Position numbers and translations under genes: made by a program
Source: G020354085 sp964629975
GTDB taxonomy: Bacteria > Pseudomonadota > Gammaproteobacteria > Acidiferrobacterales > Sulfurifustaceae
DNA length: 8,485 nucleotides
NCBI GenBank assembly: GCA_964629975.1
Contig: CAZVUN010000124.1
Span: forward strand, 1-8,485
Reading direction: 5' to 3'
Shown: positions 1-6,334 of the stretch, piece by piece
How the letters are laid out: each line of letters begins with the position of its first letter
How positions within the stretch are numbered: position 1 is the first letter of the stretch
Notes under the pieces: generated by a model
What the model saw: the letters and a program-made list of their open reading frames with translations, nothing else
What the model was told of the DNA's origin: nothing
The model's database searches: none

Positions 1-33
1 CGCGGCAGCCGCGCACGCACGCGCGGCACCTAG

Positions 34-546
34 CGCTTTGGCGCCGTCACCGGCCGGCTGCTCGCGGAGCATGCGGCCGCCTTGCAGGCCGCGCTCGCCA
101 AGATCGGCTCGGTCGAGGACAGCAGCGCGATCCACGCCGCGCGCATCGCCGCCAAGCGCCTGCGCTACCTGCTCGAGCCGGTGGCCGCGCGGCTGCCGCA
201 CGGACGCGCGCAGGTCGAGGCGCTGAAGGCATTCCAGGACGAGTTCGGTCTGCTCAACGACAGCTTCGTGCGCGCCGCGATGCTGGCCGATGCCGCGCAT
301 GCCGCGGGCGCCGAACGGGCCGGGCGCGTGCTGGCACACGCGCTCGGCGCGCGGGGCGGCGCGGTGCGGCTGGAGGGCGATCCGCTGCCCGGGCTGGTGC
401 GTCTGGCGCGCCGTGTGCAGCGCGAGCAGCGCACGCGTTACGCGCGGCTCGCGCGTCGCTATCTCGGTGCGGGCGGCGAACGCTTTGTGACAGCCTTGTT
501 GCAGGCGGCGCGGACGCTTGCGCCCGCGCGCGCGCCCTCGCAGTAG
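34..546 (+). CDS. CHAD-domain protein, C-terminal part (5' end missing or frameshifted)
   Basis: The frame from 34 to the TAG at 544-546 gives about 170 residues with hallmarks of the second half of a CHAD domain. These are an H-x2-R-x3-KRLRY helix (HAARIAAKRLRYLLEP, about 130-180), a following QDEFGLLND segment (about 232-262), and an Arg/Lys/His-rich helical remainder. CHAD domains are all-helical, bind polyphosphate through conserved basic residues and locate to polyphosphate granules, which fits the ppx gene 26 bases downstream. Whole CHAD domains are roughly 200-300 residues, so the N-terminal half is absent. An in-frame TAG at 31-33 blocks extension to the window edge, while another frame is open across the first 35 bases, so a frameshift or sequence error near 30-36 is likely. 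The first in-frame start, TTG at 82, has no well-spaced ribosome binding site and would leave only half a domain. Domain identity is fairly sure; gene boundaries are not. Confidence 0.65.
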   Translation, partial: RFGAVTGRLLAEHAAALQAALAKIGSVEDSSAIHAARIAAKRLRYLLEPVAARLPHGRAQVEALKAFQDEFGLLNDSFVRAAMLADAAHAAGAERAGRVLAHALGARGGAVRLEGDPLPGLVRLARRVQREQRTRYARLARRYLGAGGERFVTALLQAARTLAPARAPSQ

Positions 547-572
547 AATACCGGTCAGGGAGGAAGTTCATC

Positions 573-2105
573 ATGGCATTCGGCAACCTCGTCGCCGCCA
601 CCCGTGCCCGCCTGGGGCGCCCGCGCGGCGCGCCGCAGATGGTCGCGGCCGTCGATCTCGGCTCCAACAGCTTTCACATGATCGTGGCGCGCGTGGTCGA
701 CGGTCAGCTCCACGTGCTTGATCGTATCCAGGAGATGGTGCGGCTCGCCGCCGGCATGGACGAGGACAATCGCCTGTCGAAGGACGCGCAGCGCAAGGCG
801 CTCGATTGCCTGGAGCGCCTCGGCCAGCGCCTGCGCGCCATGCCGTCCGGCAGCGTGCGCGCGGTCGGCACCAACGCGCTGCGCCGCGCGCGCAACGCCG
901 GCAAGTTCCTGGCGCGCGCCGAGCGTGCGCTCGGGCACCCGATCGAGGTGATCTCCGGGCGCGAAGAGGCGCGCCTGATCTATCTCGGTGTGGCGCGCGA
1001 GCTGCCGGACGAGGGGCCGCGTCTGGTGATTGATATTGGCGGCGGCAGTACCGAGCTGATGCTGGGCGAGGGTCTCAAGGCCAAGGCCATGGAAAGCCTG
1101 TACATGGGTTGCGTCAGCCTGAGCGAGCAGTACTTCGCCGATGGCGAGATCAGCAAGGCGGCGCTGCGCCGCGCCGAGACCGCCGCCCGGCTCGAGCTCG
1201 AACCGGTGGCGGCGCAGTTCCGCAGCGGCTGGCAGAGCGTGATCGGCTCCTCCGGCACGATCCGTGCGGCCGCGGCCGTGATCAAGGCGGCGGGCTGGTC
1301 CGACGGCGAGATCACCCAGGAGGCACTCGCGCGCCTGCGCGCAACACTGCTCGAGGCCGGTCACATCGAGCGCCTGCGACTCGCGGGGCTGAACGACGAG
1401 CGTGCCCCGGTGTTCCCCGGCGGGGTGGCGGTGCTCCTGGCCGTGTTCGAGGCCCTGGGGCTCGAGCGCATGCGCGTGTCGGACAACGCCCTGCGCGAGG
1501 GGCTGCTGTACGATCTGTACGGGCGCATGCGCCACGAGGACGTGCGCGAGCAGACCATCGCCGCGCTCAGCACCCGCTATCACGTCGACAAGGCGCAAGC
1601 CGCCCGGGTTGCGCGTACTGCACGCGCCTGCTTCGACCAGGTCGCGCGCCGCTGGGAGTTGAATGAAGAGGACGCCGCGGCGCTGTCGTGGGCGGCGCAG
1701 CTGCACGAGATCGGGCTGGCCGTGGCGCATACCCAGTACCACAAGCACGGCGCCTACCTCGCGCGTCATTCCGACCTCGCCGGCTTCTCGCGCACCGAGC
1801 AGGAGCGCCTGGCGCTGCTGATCCGCGCGCACCGCCGCAAGTTCCCGCTCGAGGAGTTCGCGCTGCTGCCACGCACGGCGGAGCGGCGCGCGCGGCGGCT
1901 AGCGGTGCTGTTGCGCCTGGCGGTGCTGTTGCACCGCGCGCGCAGCGAGGTGGCGCTGCCGAAGTTCACGCTGACGGCACACAAGCGAGTGATGGAACTG
2001 CGCTTTCCGCCCGGCTGGCTCGAGCGCAATCCGCTCACCCAGGCCGATCTCGCGCAGGAGGCGCAGTACCTGCGCGCCGCGCGCTATCGCCTGGGCTTCG
2101 GCTAG
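573..2105 (+). CDS. ppx: Exopolyphosphatase (Ppx/GppA family)
   Basis: PPX removes terminal phosphates from polyphosphate in the cytoplasm; the same fold also covers GppA, which hydrolyses pppGpp. The 510-residue length is close to E. coli PPX (513). Visible motifs are the ASKHA phosphate-1 loop AVDLGSNSFHM (about 26-36), GTNALRRARN (99-108), SGREEARL (128-135), the glycine-rich loop VIDIGGGSTEL (152-162) and GSSGTIRA (225-232). By pattern alignment E132, D154, G156 and E161 correspond to the catalytic and metal-site residues E121, D143, G145 and E150 of E. coli PPX. The C-terminal half carries the HD-like helical domain (AAQLHEIGLAVAHTQYHKHGAYL, about 374-396) found in full-length PPX. The ATG at 573 is preceded by a strong AGGGAGGAA (557-565) at good spacing. 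The gene follows the CHAD frame by 26 bases, probably co-transcribed, and converges on ppk. GppA cannot be fully excluded, but the polyphosphate context favours PPX. Confidence 0.95.
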   Translation: MAFGNLVAATRARLGRPRGAPQMVAAVDLGSNSFHMIVARVVDGQLHVLDRIQEMVRLAAGMDEDNRLSKDAQRKALDCLERLGQRLRAMPSGSVRAVGTNALRRARNAGKFLARAERALGHPIEVISGREEARLIYLGVARELPDEGPRLVIDIGGGSTELMLGEGLKAKAMESLYMGCVSLSEQYFADGEISKAALRRAETAARLELEPVAAQFRSGWQSVIGSSGTIRAAAAVIKAAGWSDGEITQEALARLRATLLEAGHIERLRLAGLNDERAPVFPGGVAVLLAVFEALGLERMRVSDNALREGLLYDLYGRMRHEDVREQTIAALSTRYHVDKAQAARVARTARACFDQVARRWELNEEDAAALSWAAQLHEIGLAVAHTQYHKHGAYLARHSDLAGFSRTEQERLALLIRAHRRKFPLEEFALLPRTAERRARRLAVLLRLAVLLHRARSEVALPKFTLTAHKRVMELRFPPGWLERNPLTQADLAQEAQYLRAARYRLGFG

Positions 2106-2115
2106 CGCCGCGGCA

Positions 2116-4209
2116 CTACGGCGATTCGGTCAGTTCCTTGAGCAGTGCAACCTGCGCGGCGTGCGCCGGCGCGCCGTCCGGCGTTACGCGCCGGTAGCGG
2201 CCGTCGCTCTGCAGCACCCAGGCCTGGGTGTTGTCGGCGAGGTAGTTTTCCAGCGCCTCTTTGACCACACGCGCGCGCAGCGCCCTGTCGTCCACCGGGA
2301 ATGCCACCTCCACGCGCCGGAAGAAGTTGCGATCCATCCAGTCGGCGCTCGCGCAGTAGACCTCTTCGCGGCCGCCGTTGTGGAAGTAGTACACGCGCGG
2401 GTGTTCGAGGAAGCGCCCGACGATCGAGCGCACGTGGATGTTGTCCGACACGCCCGGCACCCCGGGACGCAGACAGCAGATGCCGCGCACGATCAGATCG
2501 ATCTTCACCCCGGCCTGGGAGGCGGCGTACAGCGCCTGGATCATCTGTGGTTCCACCAGCGCGTTCATCTTGGCGATGATGCGCGCCGGCTTGCCTTTGC
2601 GCGCGTGCTCGACCTCGCGCGTGATGCGGTTGAGCAGCTCCTTGTGCAGGCTGAACGGCGATTGCAGGAGCTTCTGGAGCCTGCCCAGGCGCCCGATGCT
2701 GGTGAGCTGCAAGAACACCTTGTGCACGTCCTCGCCAATCGCATCGTCGCAGGTGAACAGGCCAAAATCGGTGTACAGGCGCGCGGTGCGCTCATGGTAG
2801 TTGCCGGTGCCGAGGTGCACGTAGTGGCGCAGGCGCGTGCGCTCGCGCCGCACCACCAGCAGCAGCTTGGCGTGCGTCTTGTAGCCGACCACGCCGTACA
2901 CGACGTGCGCCCCGGCCTCCTGCAGGCGCGTGGCCAGGCCGATGTTGGCCTCCTCGTCGAAGCGCGCGCGCAGTTCGATCACCACCGTCACTTCCTTGCC
3001 GGCGCGCGCGGCCTCGACCAGCGCATCGACCAGCACCGACTTGGCGCCGGTGCGGTACAGCGTCTGCTTGATGGCGAGCACCTGCGGATCGGCCGCCGCC
3101 TGGCGCACGAAATCGACCACCGGGGCGAAGGACTCGAACGGGTGATGCAGCAGCACGTCGCCCTGGCGGATGGTCTCGAACAGGTTCTTGCTGCGCACCA
3201 GCCGGCGCGGCAGGCGCGGCGTGAAGGCCGGGTACTTGAGGTCCGGCCGGTCGACCATGTCGGGCAGCGCGATCAGGCGGTTGAGGTTGACCGGGCCGTT
3301 GACCTGGTAGAGGTCATCGGGCGTGAGCTCGAACTGGCGCATGAGCTGCGCGGCCATCTCGGGCGGACAGTTGTCGGCGACCTCGAGGCGCACGGTCTCG
3401 CCGTAACGGCGCTGGGCCAGCTCGCCTTCGAGCGCGCGGCGCAGGTCGTCGACTTCTTCGTCGTCGACGAACAGCTCCGAGTTGCGCGTGACCCGAAACT
3501 GGTAACAGCCGGTGACCTCCATGCCGGGAAATAGGTCGTTGACATGGGTGTGGATGATGGACGACAGGAATACGAAATCGTGCGGGCCGGAGGCGGTCTC
3601 GCGCGGCAGCTGGATCAGGCGCGGCAGGGCGCGCGGGGCCTGCACCACCGCCACCCCGCCCTGGCGGCCGAAGGCGTCGCGCCCGGTGAGCGAGACGACG
3701 AAGTTGAGACTCTTGTTGAGGATGCGCGGGAACGGATGGGCCGGGTCGAGCGCGAGCGGGCTCAAGACCGGCAGCAACTCCTTCTCGAAGTACTGACGCA
3801 CCCACGCCTCCTGCTGCGGCGTCCATTCGGTGCGGCGCACGAAGCGGATGTTCTCGCGCTCGAGCAGCGGCAGCAGCACGTCGTTCAGCACCCGGTACTG
3901 CTCCGCGACCAGCTGGTGCGCCTCGCCGCTGATGTGCTTGAGGATCTCGGCGGGCGACATATTGTCGGCGCCGGCCTGCACCGCGCCCGAGGCCAGCTCT
4001 TCCTGCAGGCGCGCCACGCGGATCTCGAAGAACTCATCGAGATTGGTGCAGGAGATGCACAGGAAGCGCAGCCGCTCGAGCAGCGGCACACTCCCGTCCT
4101 TGGCCTGCTCCAGCACGCGCCAGTTGAACGCGAGCAGCGACAGCTCGCGATTGATATACAGCTCGGGACGGCGCAGCGGATCGAGGGGCTGGAGTTCGGC
4201 GATGCTCAT
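2116..4209 (-). CDS. ppk1: Polyphosphate kinase 1
   Basis: PPK1 reversibly transfers the gamma-phosphate of ATP onto a growing polyphosphate chain through a phosphohistidine. From the ATG at 4209 the protein has 697 residues, typical of the family. The N-terminal domain opens with ELYINRELSLLAFNWRVLEQA, followed by CTNLDEFFEIRVA. The two phospholipase D-like C-terminal domains follow. Counting from this ATG, R386 (in KQTLYRTG) and R416 (in ELRARFDEEAN) match the Mg-binding arginines of E. coli PPK. H446 in YKTHAKLLLVVRRE matches the autophosphorylated His435, and H603 in GRFLEHPRVYYF matches His592. An upstream in-frame GTG at 4216-4218 would add three residues. ATG is preferred because GGGTGG (4215-4220) lies five bases upstream of it. 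Upstream are a triple Pho half-site array and a hairpin over the ribosome binding site. The gene is last in the minus-strand block and stops 10 bases from the ppx stop. Confidence 0.97.
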   Translation of the reverse strand: MSIAELQPLDPLRRPELYINRELSLLAFNWRVLEQAKDGSVPLLERLRFLCISCTNLDEFFEIRVARLQEELASGAVQAGADNMSPAEILKHISGEAHQLVAEQYRVLNDVLLPLLERENIRFVRRTEWTPQQEAWVRQYFEKELLPVLSPLALDPAHPFPRILNKSLNFVVSLTGRDAFGRQGGVAVVQAPRALPRLIQLPRETASGPHDFVFLSSIIHTHVNDLFPGMEVTGCYQFRVTRNSELFVDDEEVDDLRRALEGELAQRRYGETVRLEVADNCPPEMAAQLMRQFELTPDDLYQVNGPVNLNRLIALPDMVDRPDLKYPAFTPRLPRRLVRSKNLFETIRQGDVLLHHPFESFAPVVDFVRQAAADPQVLAIKQTLYRTGAKSVLVDALVEAARAGKEVTVVIELRARFDEEANIGLATRLQEAGAHVVYGVVGYKTHAKLLLVVRRERTRLRHYVHLGTGNYHERTARLYTDFGLFTCDDAIGEDVHKVFLQLTSIGRLGRLQKLLQSPFSLHKELLNRITREVEHARKGKPARIIAKMNALVEPQMIQALYAASQAGVKIDLIVRGICCLRPGVPGVSDNIHVRSIVGRFLEHPRVYYFHNGGREEVYCASADWMDRNFFRRVEVAFPVDDRALRARVVKEALENYLADNTQAWVLQSDGRYRRVTPDGAPAHAAQVALLKELTESP

Positions 4210-4213
4210 GGTA

Positions 4214-4230
4214 ACCACCCGGTGGGCGGT
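4214..4230 (-). promoter_or_regulatory. Leader hairpin overlapping the ppk ribosome binding site
   Basis: On the minus strand ACCGCCC (4230-4224), a three-base loop ACC and GGGTGGT (4220-4214) can form a seven-pair stem containing one G-U pair. The right arm contains GGGTGG, the only Shine-Dalgarno-like element in front of the ppk ATG at 4209, so folding would hide it. The structure is read directly from sequence; a role in limiting ppk translation is inference. In GC-rich DNA such short stems arise by chance fairly often. Confidence 0.35.
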
Positions 4231-4237
4231 GCATTAC

Positions 4238-4266
4238 ATGAAAAGTATATGACAGTCGCGTGACAC
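4238..4266 (-). promoter_or_regulatory. Pho box array (putative PhoB binding sites) upstream of ppk
   Basis: Minus-strand reading gives three 7-base half-sites separated by 4-base spacers: GTGTCAC (4266-4260), GCGA, CTGTCAT (4255-4249), ATAC, TTTTCAT (4244-4238). The 11-base period is that of E. coli Pho boxes. The proximal 18 bases agree with the consensus CTGTCATAwAwCTGTmAy at 15 of 18 positions, and the distal overlapping box at 13 of 18. The array lies about 30-57 bases before the ppk ATG in an AT-rich island of a very GC-rich sequence. PhoB, the response regulator of PhoR/PhoB, binds such direct repeats and replaces -35 recognition. I see no convincing -10 hexamer about 10 bases downstream, although TATACT (4248-4243) lies inside the array. 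The function is inferred, but the match and context are strong. Confidence 0.72.
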
Positions 4267-4273
4267 CCGGGCA

Positions 4274-4292
4274 TACGCCGAAGATCGGCGCA
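4274..4292 (-). terminator. Hairpin between thioredoxin gene and ppk, possible weak terminator
   Basis: Nine bases after the thioredoxin stop codon the minus strand can fold an eight-pair stem, with one G-U pair, around CGCCGA / TCGGCG and a three-base TCT loop. It sits between that gene and the ppk Pho box, where a transcript end or processing point would make sense. No T tract follows it on the minus strand, so it is not a standard intrinsic terminator and readthrough into ppk is likely. Confidence 0.3.
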
Positions 4293-4300
4293 GCCGCGCA

Positions 4301-4672
4301 TCAGCCCGGCGGCTGTTCCTGCGCGGCGATGTCGCGCCGCACCTGCGCCATGTCGAGTGTCTTTGCCTTCGCCAGGATCTGCTCGAGCGCCTGGGCGGGC
4401 AGCGCCCCCGGCTGGGCAAACACGATGATCTGCTCGCGGAACAGCATCAGCGTCGGGATTGAGCGGATCTGGAAATGTGCGGCGAGCGCCGATTGTTCCT
4501 CGGTATTGACCTTGGCGAACACCACGTCCGGGTGCTGTTCGGACAGTTGCTCGAATACCGGCGCGAAACTGCGGCACGGGCCGCACCACGGCGCCCAGAA
4601 GTCCACGAGCACCATGCTGTTGTCATTCACGATACCTTCGAAATTCTCCGCGGTGGCTTCCACGGTCGCCAT
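4301..4672 (-). CDS. Thioredoxin
   Basis: Small cytoplasmic dithiol oxidoreductase of 123 residues. The active site WCGPC (C30 and C33) follows the strand VLVDFWAP, with the buried acidic residue D24 of the thioredoxin fold. The cis-proline loop IRSIPTLMLF (P73) is present, and a glycine (G89, in AQPGAL) precedes the last helix as in classical thioredoxins. The C-terminal tail after about residue 104 (TLDMAQVRRDIAAQEQPPG) is longer than in the roughly 108-residue TrxA. I recall similar tails in other bacterial thioredoxins, so it is probably a subfamily trait. The ATG at 4672 has a GAGGT (4682-4678) with a five-base spacer. A perfect TATAAT lies about 45 bases upstream, so the gene can probably be transcribed apart from the phoU genes. 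No signal peptide is seen. Its link to phosphate metabolism is unknown; neighbours are a cysteine-rich protein and ppk. Confidence 0.93.
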   Translation of the reverse strand: MATVEATAENFEGIVNDNSMVLVDFWAPWCGPCRSFAPVFEQLSEQHPDVVFAKVNTEEQSALAAHFQIRSIPTLMLFREQIIVFAQPGALPAQALEQILAKAKTLDMAQVRRDIAAQEQPPG

Positions 4673-4717
4673 GAGATACCTCGATGCGGCGCAAGGCCGG
4701 TCAGTGTGGGAGGCGCG

Positions 4718-4723
4718 ATTATA
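4718..4723 (-). promoter_or_regulatory. Candidate -10 element of the thioredoxin promoter
   Basis: The minus strand has a perfect TATAAT here, in the 74-base gap between the cysteine-rich gene (stop at 4747-4749) and the thioredoxin ATG (4672), within otherwise GC-rich sequence. No good TTGACA-like -35 is visible 16-18 bases upstream (about 4740-4747 reads GC-rich), and there is no TG extension. It would therefore need an activator, or be a chance match. Transcription from here would leave a leader of roughly 40 bases. Confidence 0.45.
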
Positions 4724-4746
4724 GCGGCGACGACCGGGCGCCGCGT

Positions 4747-5445
4747 CTACGTCGGCCGGTAGGCGGCGAACAGCGGCCGCAGCCTGGTGAGTGAGGTCTT
4801 GATATCAAAGGGCAAAATGTGCGACAGCAGGTCAAGCGACATGATCGCGTGGGTCGCGGCAGCGGTACCGACGGCCGCGCGCAGGCGCTGGCCCATGGCG
4901 GTATTGACCGCCTGCAGCTGTTGGTAGATTTCGGCCAGTCCGGTGAGCGCCAGATCGACCGGCGTGTCGTCCTTGTGCACGAAATACTGCGCCAGCATGT
5001 ACATAGAAGCGGCGCGATACAGGGTCTCGTCGTCGCTTGCCAGCGGCAGGTGAAAACGCGCCATGGGCTTGAGGCAGGCAGTGCGCGGGCAACCGCTGGT
5101 TGCCATGATCAGGCCCACCAGTGAGCTCAGACCCTTCTGCAGCGGACGCAACGCGACGGTGGTGCGCTCGGGCGTGATCACCTCGATGCGCGCGTCGCTG
5201 TAGGCGTTGAGCCCGGCGCAACGCTCGACCACCGGGATCAGCTTGAGCGCCGCCGGGCAGAGCGGGTGATCGGCGGGAGTCAGAGGGCAATTCGGGCACT
5301 GGTGAAATTCCAGTGCACACCATGCCGGCACGCTGTCCGGCGCCGCGTCGATGATCTCCATCGTGTGCGGCTCGATGTGCAGCTGGAATTCGAGGGCGCG
5401 CCCGTCGCCCAGACGGAACCGGTAACTGATCTCGAGCCGGTCCAC
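4747..5445 (-). CDS. Uncharacterised cysteine-rich protein encoded after phoU
   Basis: I do not recognise this 232-residue protein. It has no clear signal peptide or membrane span, so it is probably cytoplasmic. The N-terminal 30 residues look like beta-strands (ISYRFRLGDGRALEFQLHIE). A cysteine cluster follows: C43, C50-x2-C53, C63 and C76, in a segment reading FHQCPNCPLTPADHPLCP, which could bind a metal ion or iron-sulfur cluster. A second pair, C119 and C124, sits in ATSGCPRTACLKPMARFHLP. The C-terminal half is predicted mostly helical (about 137-230). Codon use matches the neighbours and it lies between two real genes on the same strand, so it is very likely expressed. The GTG start at 5445 lies 15 bases after the phoU stop with no clear Shine-Dalgarno, suggesting translational coupling; the next in-frame ATG (residue 29) would remove the conserved-looking strands. 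A redox or metal-sensing role is possible but unproven. Confidence 0.8.
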   Translation of the reverse strand: MDRLEISYRFRLGDGRALEFQLHIEPHTMEIIDAAPDSVPAWCALEFHQCPNCPLTPADHPLCPAALKLIPVVERCAGLNAYSDARIEVITPERTTVALRPLQKGLSSLVGLIMATSGCPRTACLKPMARFHLPLASDDETLYRAASMYMLAQYFVHKDDTPVDLALTGLAEIYQQLQAVNTAMGQRLRAAVGTAAATHAIMSLDLLSHILPFDIKTSLTRLRPLFAAYRPT

Positions 5446-5460
5446 GCGCCGCGTTCGCGC

Positions 5461-6183
5461 TCAGGGCGCCGGCGAGCGGCCGAGGATCTCCTTCTCCACC
5501 TGCTCAAGACTGGTGTGGCGCACGTCACGGCCCTTCACCAGGTAGATGACATACTCGCAGATATTGATGGCGTGATCGCCGATGCGCTCGAGCGCGCGCG
5601 CCGCCCAGATCACGTTGAGCGCGCGTGAAATCGTGCGCGGGTCTTCCATCATGAAGGTGATCATCTGGCGCATGACGCTCTCGTAGCGCTCGTCGATCTT
5701 GCGGTCCTCGCGCGCCACGCGCAGTGCCGCCTCCACGTCGAGCCGTGCAAACGCATCGAGCGCGGCATGCAGCATCTGCCGGACCTGGTTACCCAGGCCC
5801 TGGATTTCGGCGTAGTTGTTCTTCGGGCGGGTCTCGGCCGCCAGGCGCACGGCCATGCGCGCGATCCGCTCGGCCTCGTCACCGATGCGCTCAAGGTCGG
5901 TGATGGTCTTGATGACGGCGACCACCAGGCGCAGGTCGCTCGCGGCCGGCTGGCGGCGGGCGATGATGTGGTTGCACTCCTCGTCGATCGCCACCTCGAG
6001 GCTGTTGACCTTGGTGTCATCCATGACCACGGCCTCGCCGAGCGTGATATCGCCCCGCACCAGCGCGTTGATGGCCTGTTCGATCTGCTGCTCCACGAGG
6101 CCGCCCATCTGCAGGACCTTGGTGCGGATGTCTTCGAGCTCCGCATTGAACTGGCGGGAGATGTGGGTGTGCAAAGGTTCCAT
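5461..6183 (-). CDS. phoU: Phosphate transport system accessory protein PhoU
   Basis: PhoU is a peripheral cytoplasmic regulator that connects the PstSCAB transporter with the PhoR sensor kinase. It keeps the Pho regulon off in high phosphate and limits toxic phosphate uptake. The 240 residues match the E. coli length (241). The protein is two copies of a three-helix repeat. Each copy carries the metal-binding signature: ITDLERIGDEAERIARMA (about 94-111) in the first and ARALERIGDHAINICEYVIYLVKG (about 195-218) in the second. The N-terminus HISRQFNAELEDIRTKVLQMGGLVEQQI is typical. The ATG at 6183 is preceded by GGAGAG with about seven bases between. The gene is downstream of pstB, as usual, but the pair is separated by about 195 bases of palindromes and an assembly gap. 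The unknown cysteine-rich gene starts 15 bases after its TGA. Confidence 0.97.
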   Translation of the reverse strand: MEPLHTHISRQFNAELEDIRTKVLQMGGLVEQQIEQAINALVRGDITLGEAVVMDDTKVNSLEVAIDEECNHIIARRQPAASDLRLVVAVIKTITDLERIGDEAERIARMAVRLAAETRPKNNYAEIQGLGNQVRQMLHAALDAFARLDVEAALRVAREDRKIDERYESVMRQMITFMMEDPRTISRALNVIWAARALERIGDHAINICEYVIYLVKGRDVRHTSLEQVEKEILGRSPAP

Positions 6184-6249
6184 GTATTACTCTCCGGAAA
6201 CTCTCGTAAGCCGTCCTTGGCGTTGCTTCAGTGGCTCGGTGCGACCCCG

Positions 6250-6271
6250 GCCCGGCCATCCATGGCCGGGC
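6250..6271. repeat. Perfect inverted repeat (hairpin) in the pstB-phoU gap
   Basis: GCCCGGCCAT (6250-6259) and ATGGCCGGGC (6262-6271) are perfectly complementary 10-base arms around CC. The realistic fold is a nine-pair stem with a four-base loop. No T tract follows on either strand, so it is not a standard intrinsic terminator. Together with the palindrome at 6283-6303 it resembles a paired palindromic interspersed repeat (REP/BIME-like) and may stabilise the upstream pst mRNA 3' end; that role is inferred. Confidence 0.6.
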
Positions 6272-6282
6272 GTTCGCCTGCC

Positions 6283-6303
6283 TGAGCGTCCACTGGACGC
6301 TCA
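6283..6303. repeat. Second perfect inverted repeat in the pstB-phoU gap
   Basis: TGAGCGTCCA (6283-6292) and TGGACGCTCA (6294-6303) are exact reverse complements around a single C. This folds into a stem of about nine pairs with a three-base loop. It lies 12 bases from the previous palindrome. No T tract adjoins it on either strand. Confidence 0.6.
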
Positions 6304-6334
6304 CGAAATCCCGGCTTTCAGCCCAGGGTGCAGC

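Noticed and set aside
555..1832. Long open frame on the minus strand opposite ppx
   Set aside because: It lies entirely antisense to a ppx gene with intact motifs; its product is a low-complexity Arg/Ala/His/Gln mix typical of shadow frames in GC-rich DNA, with no recognisable domain.
2106..2123. CGCCG/CGGCG inverted repeat between the ppx and ppk stops as a bidirectional terminator
   Set aside because: Only a five-pair stem with an eight-base loop and no T tract on either strand; expected by chance at this GC content.
2161..3534. 457-residue open frame on the plus strand opposite ppk
   Set aside because: Antisense to a motif-complete PPK1; composition rich in His, Arg, Gln, Val and Asp follows from reading GC-rich codons in reverse, and no domain is seen.
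4216..4218. GTG as the ppk start
   Set aside because: No ribosome binding site precedes it and it is part of the element that best serves as the ribosome binding site of the ATG at 4209.
4243..4248. TATACT on the minus strand as the -10 of the ppk promoter
   Set aside because: It lies inside the Pho half-site array and has a GC-rich, unconvincing sequence at the -35 distance; it would place the -10 under PhoB rather than downstream of it. Mentioned in the Pho box entry but not called.
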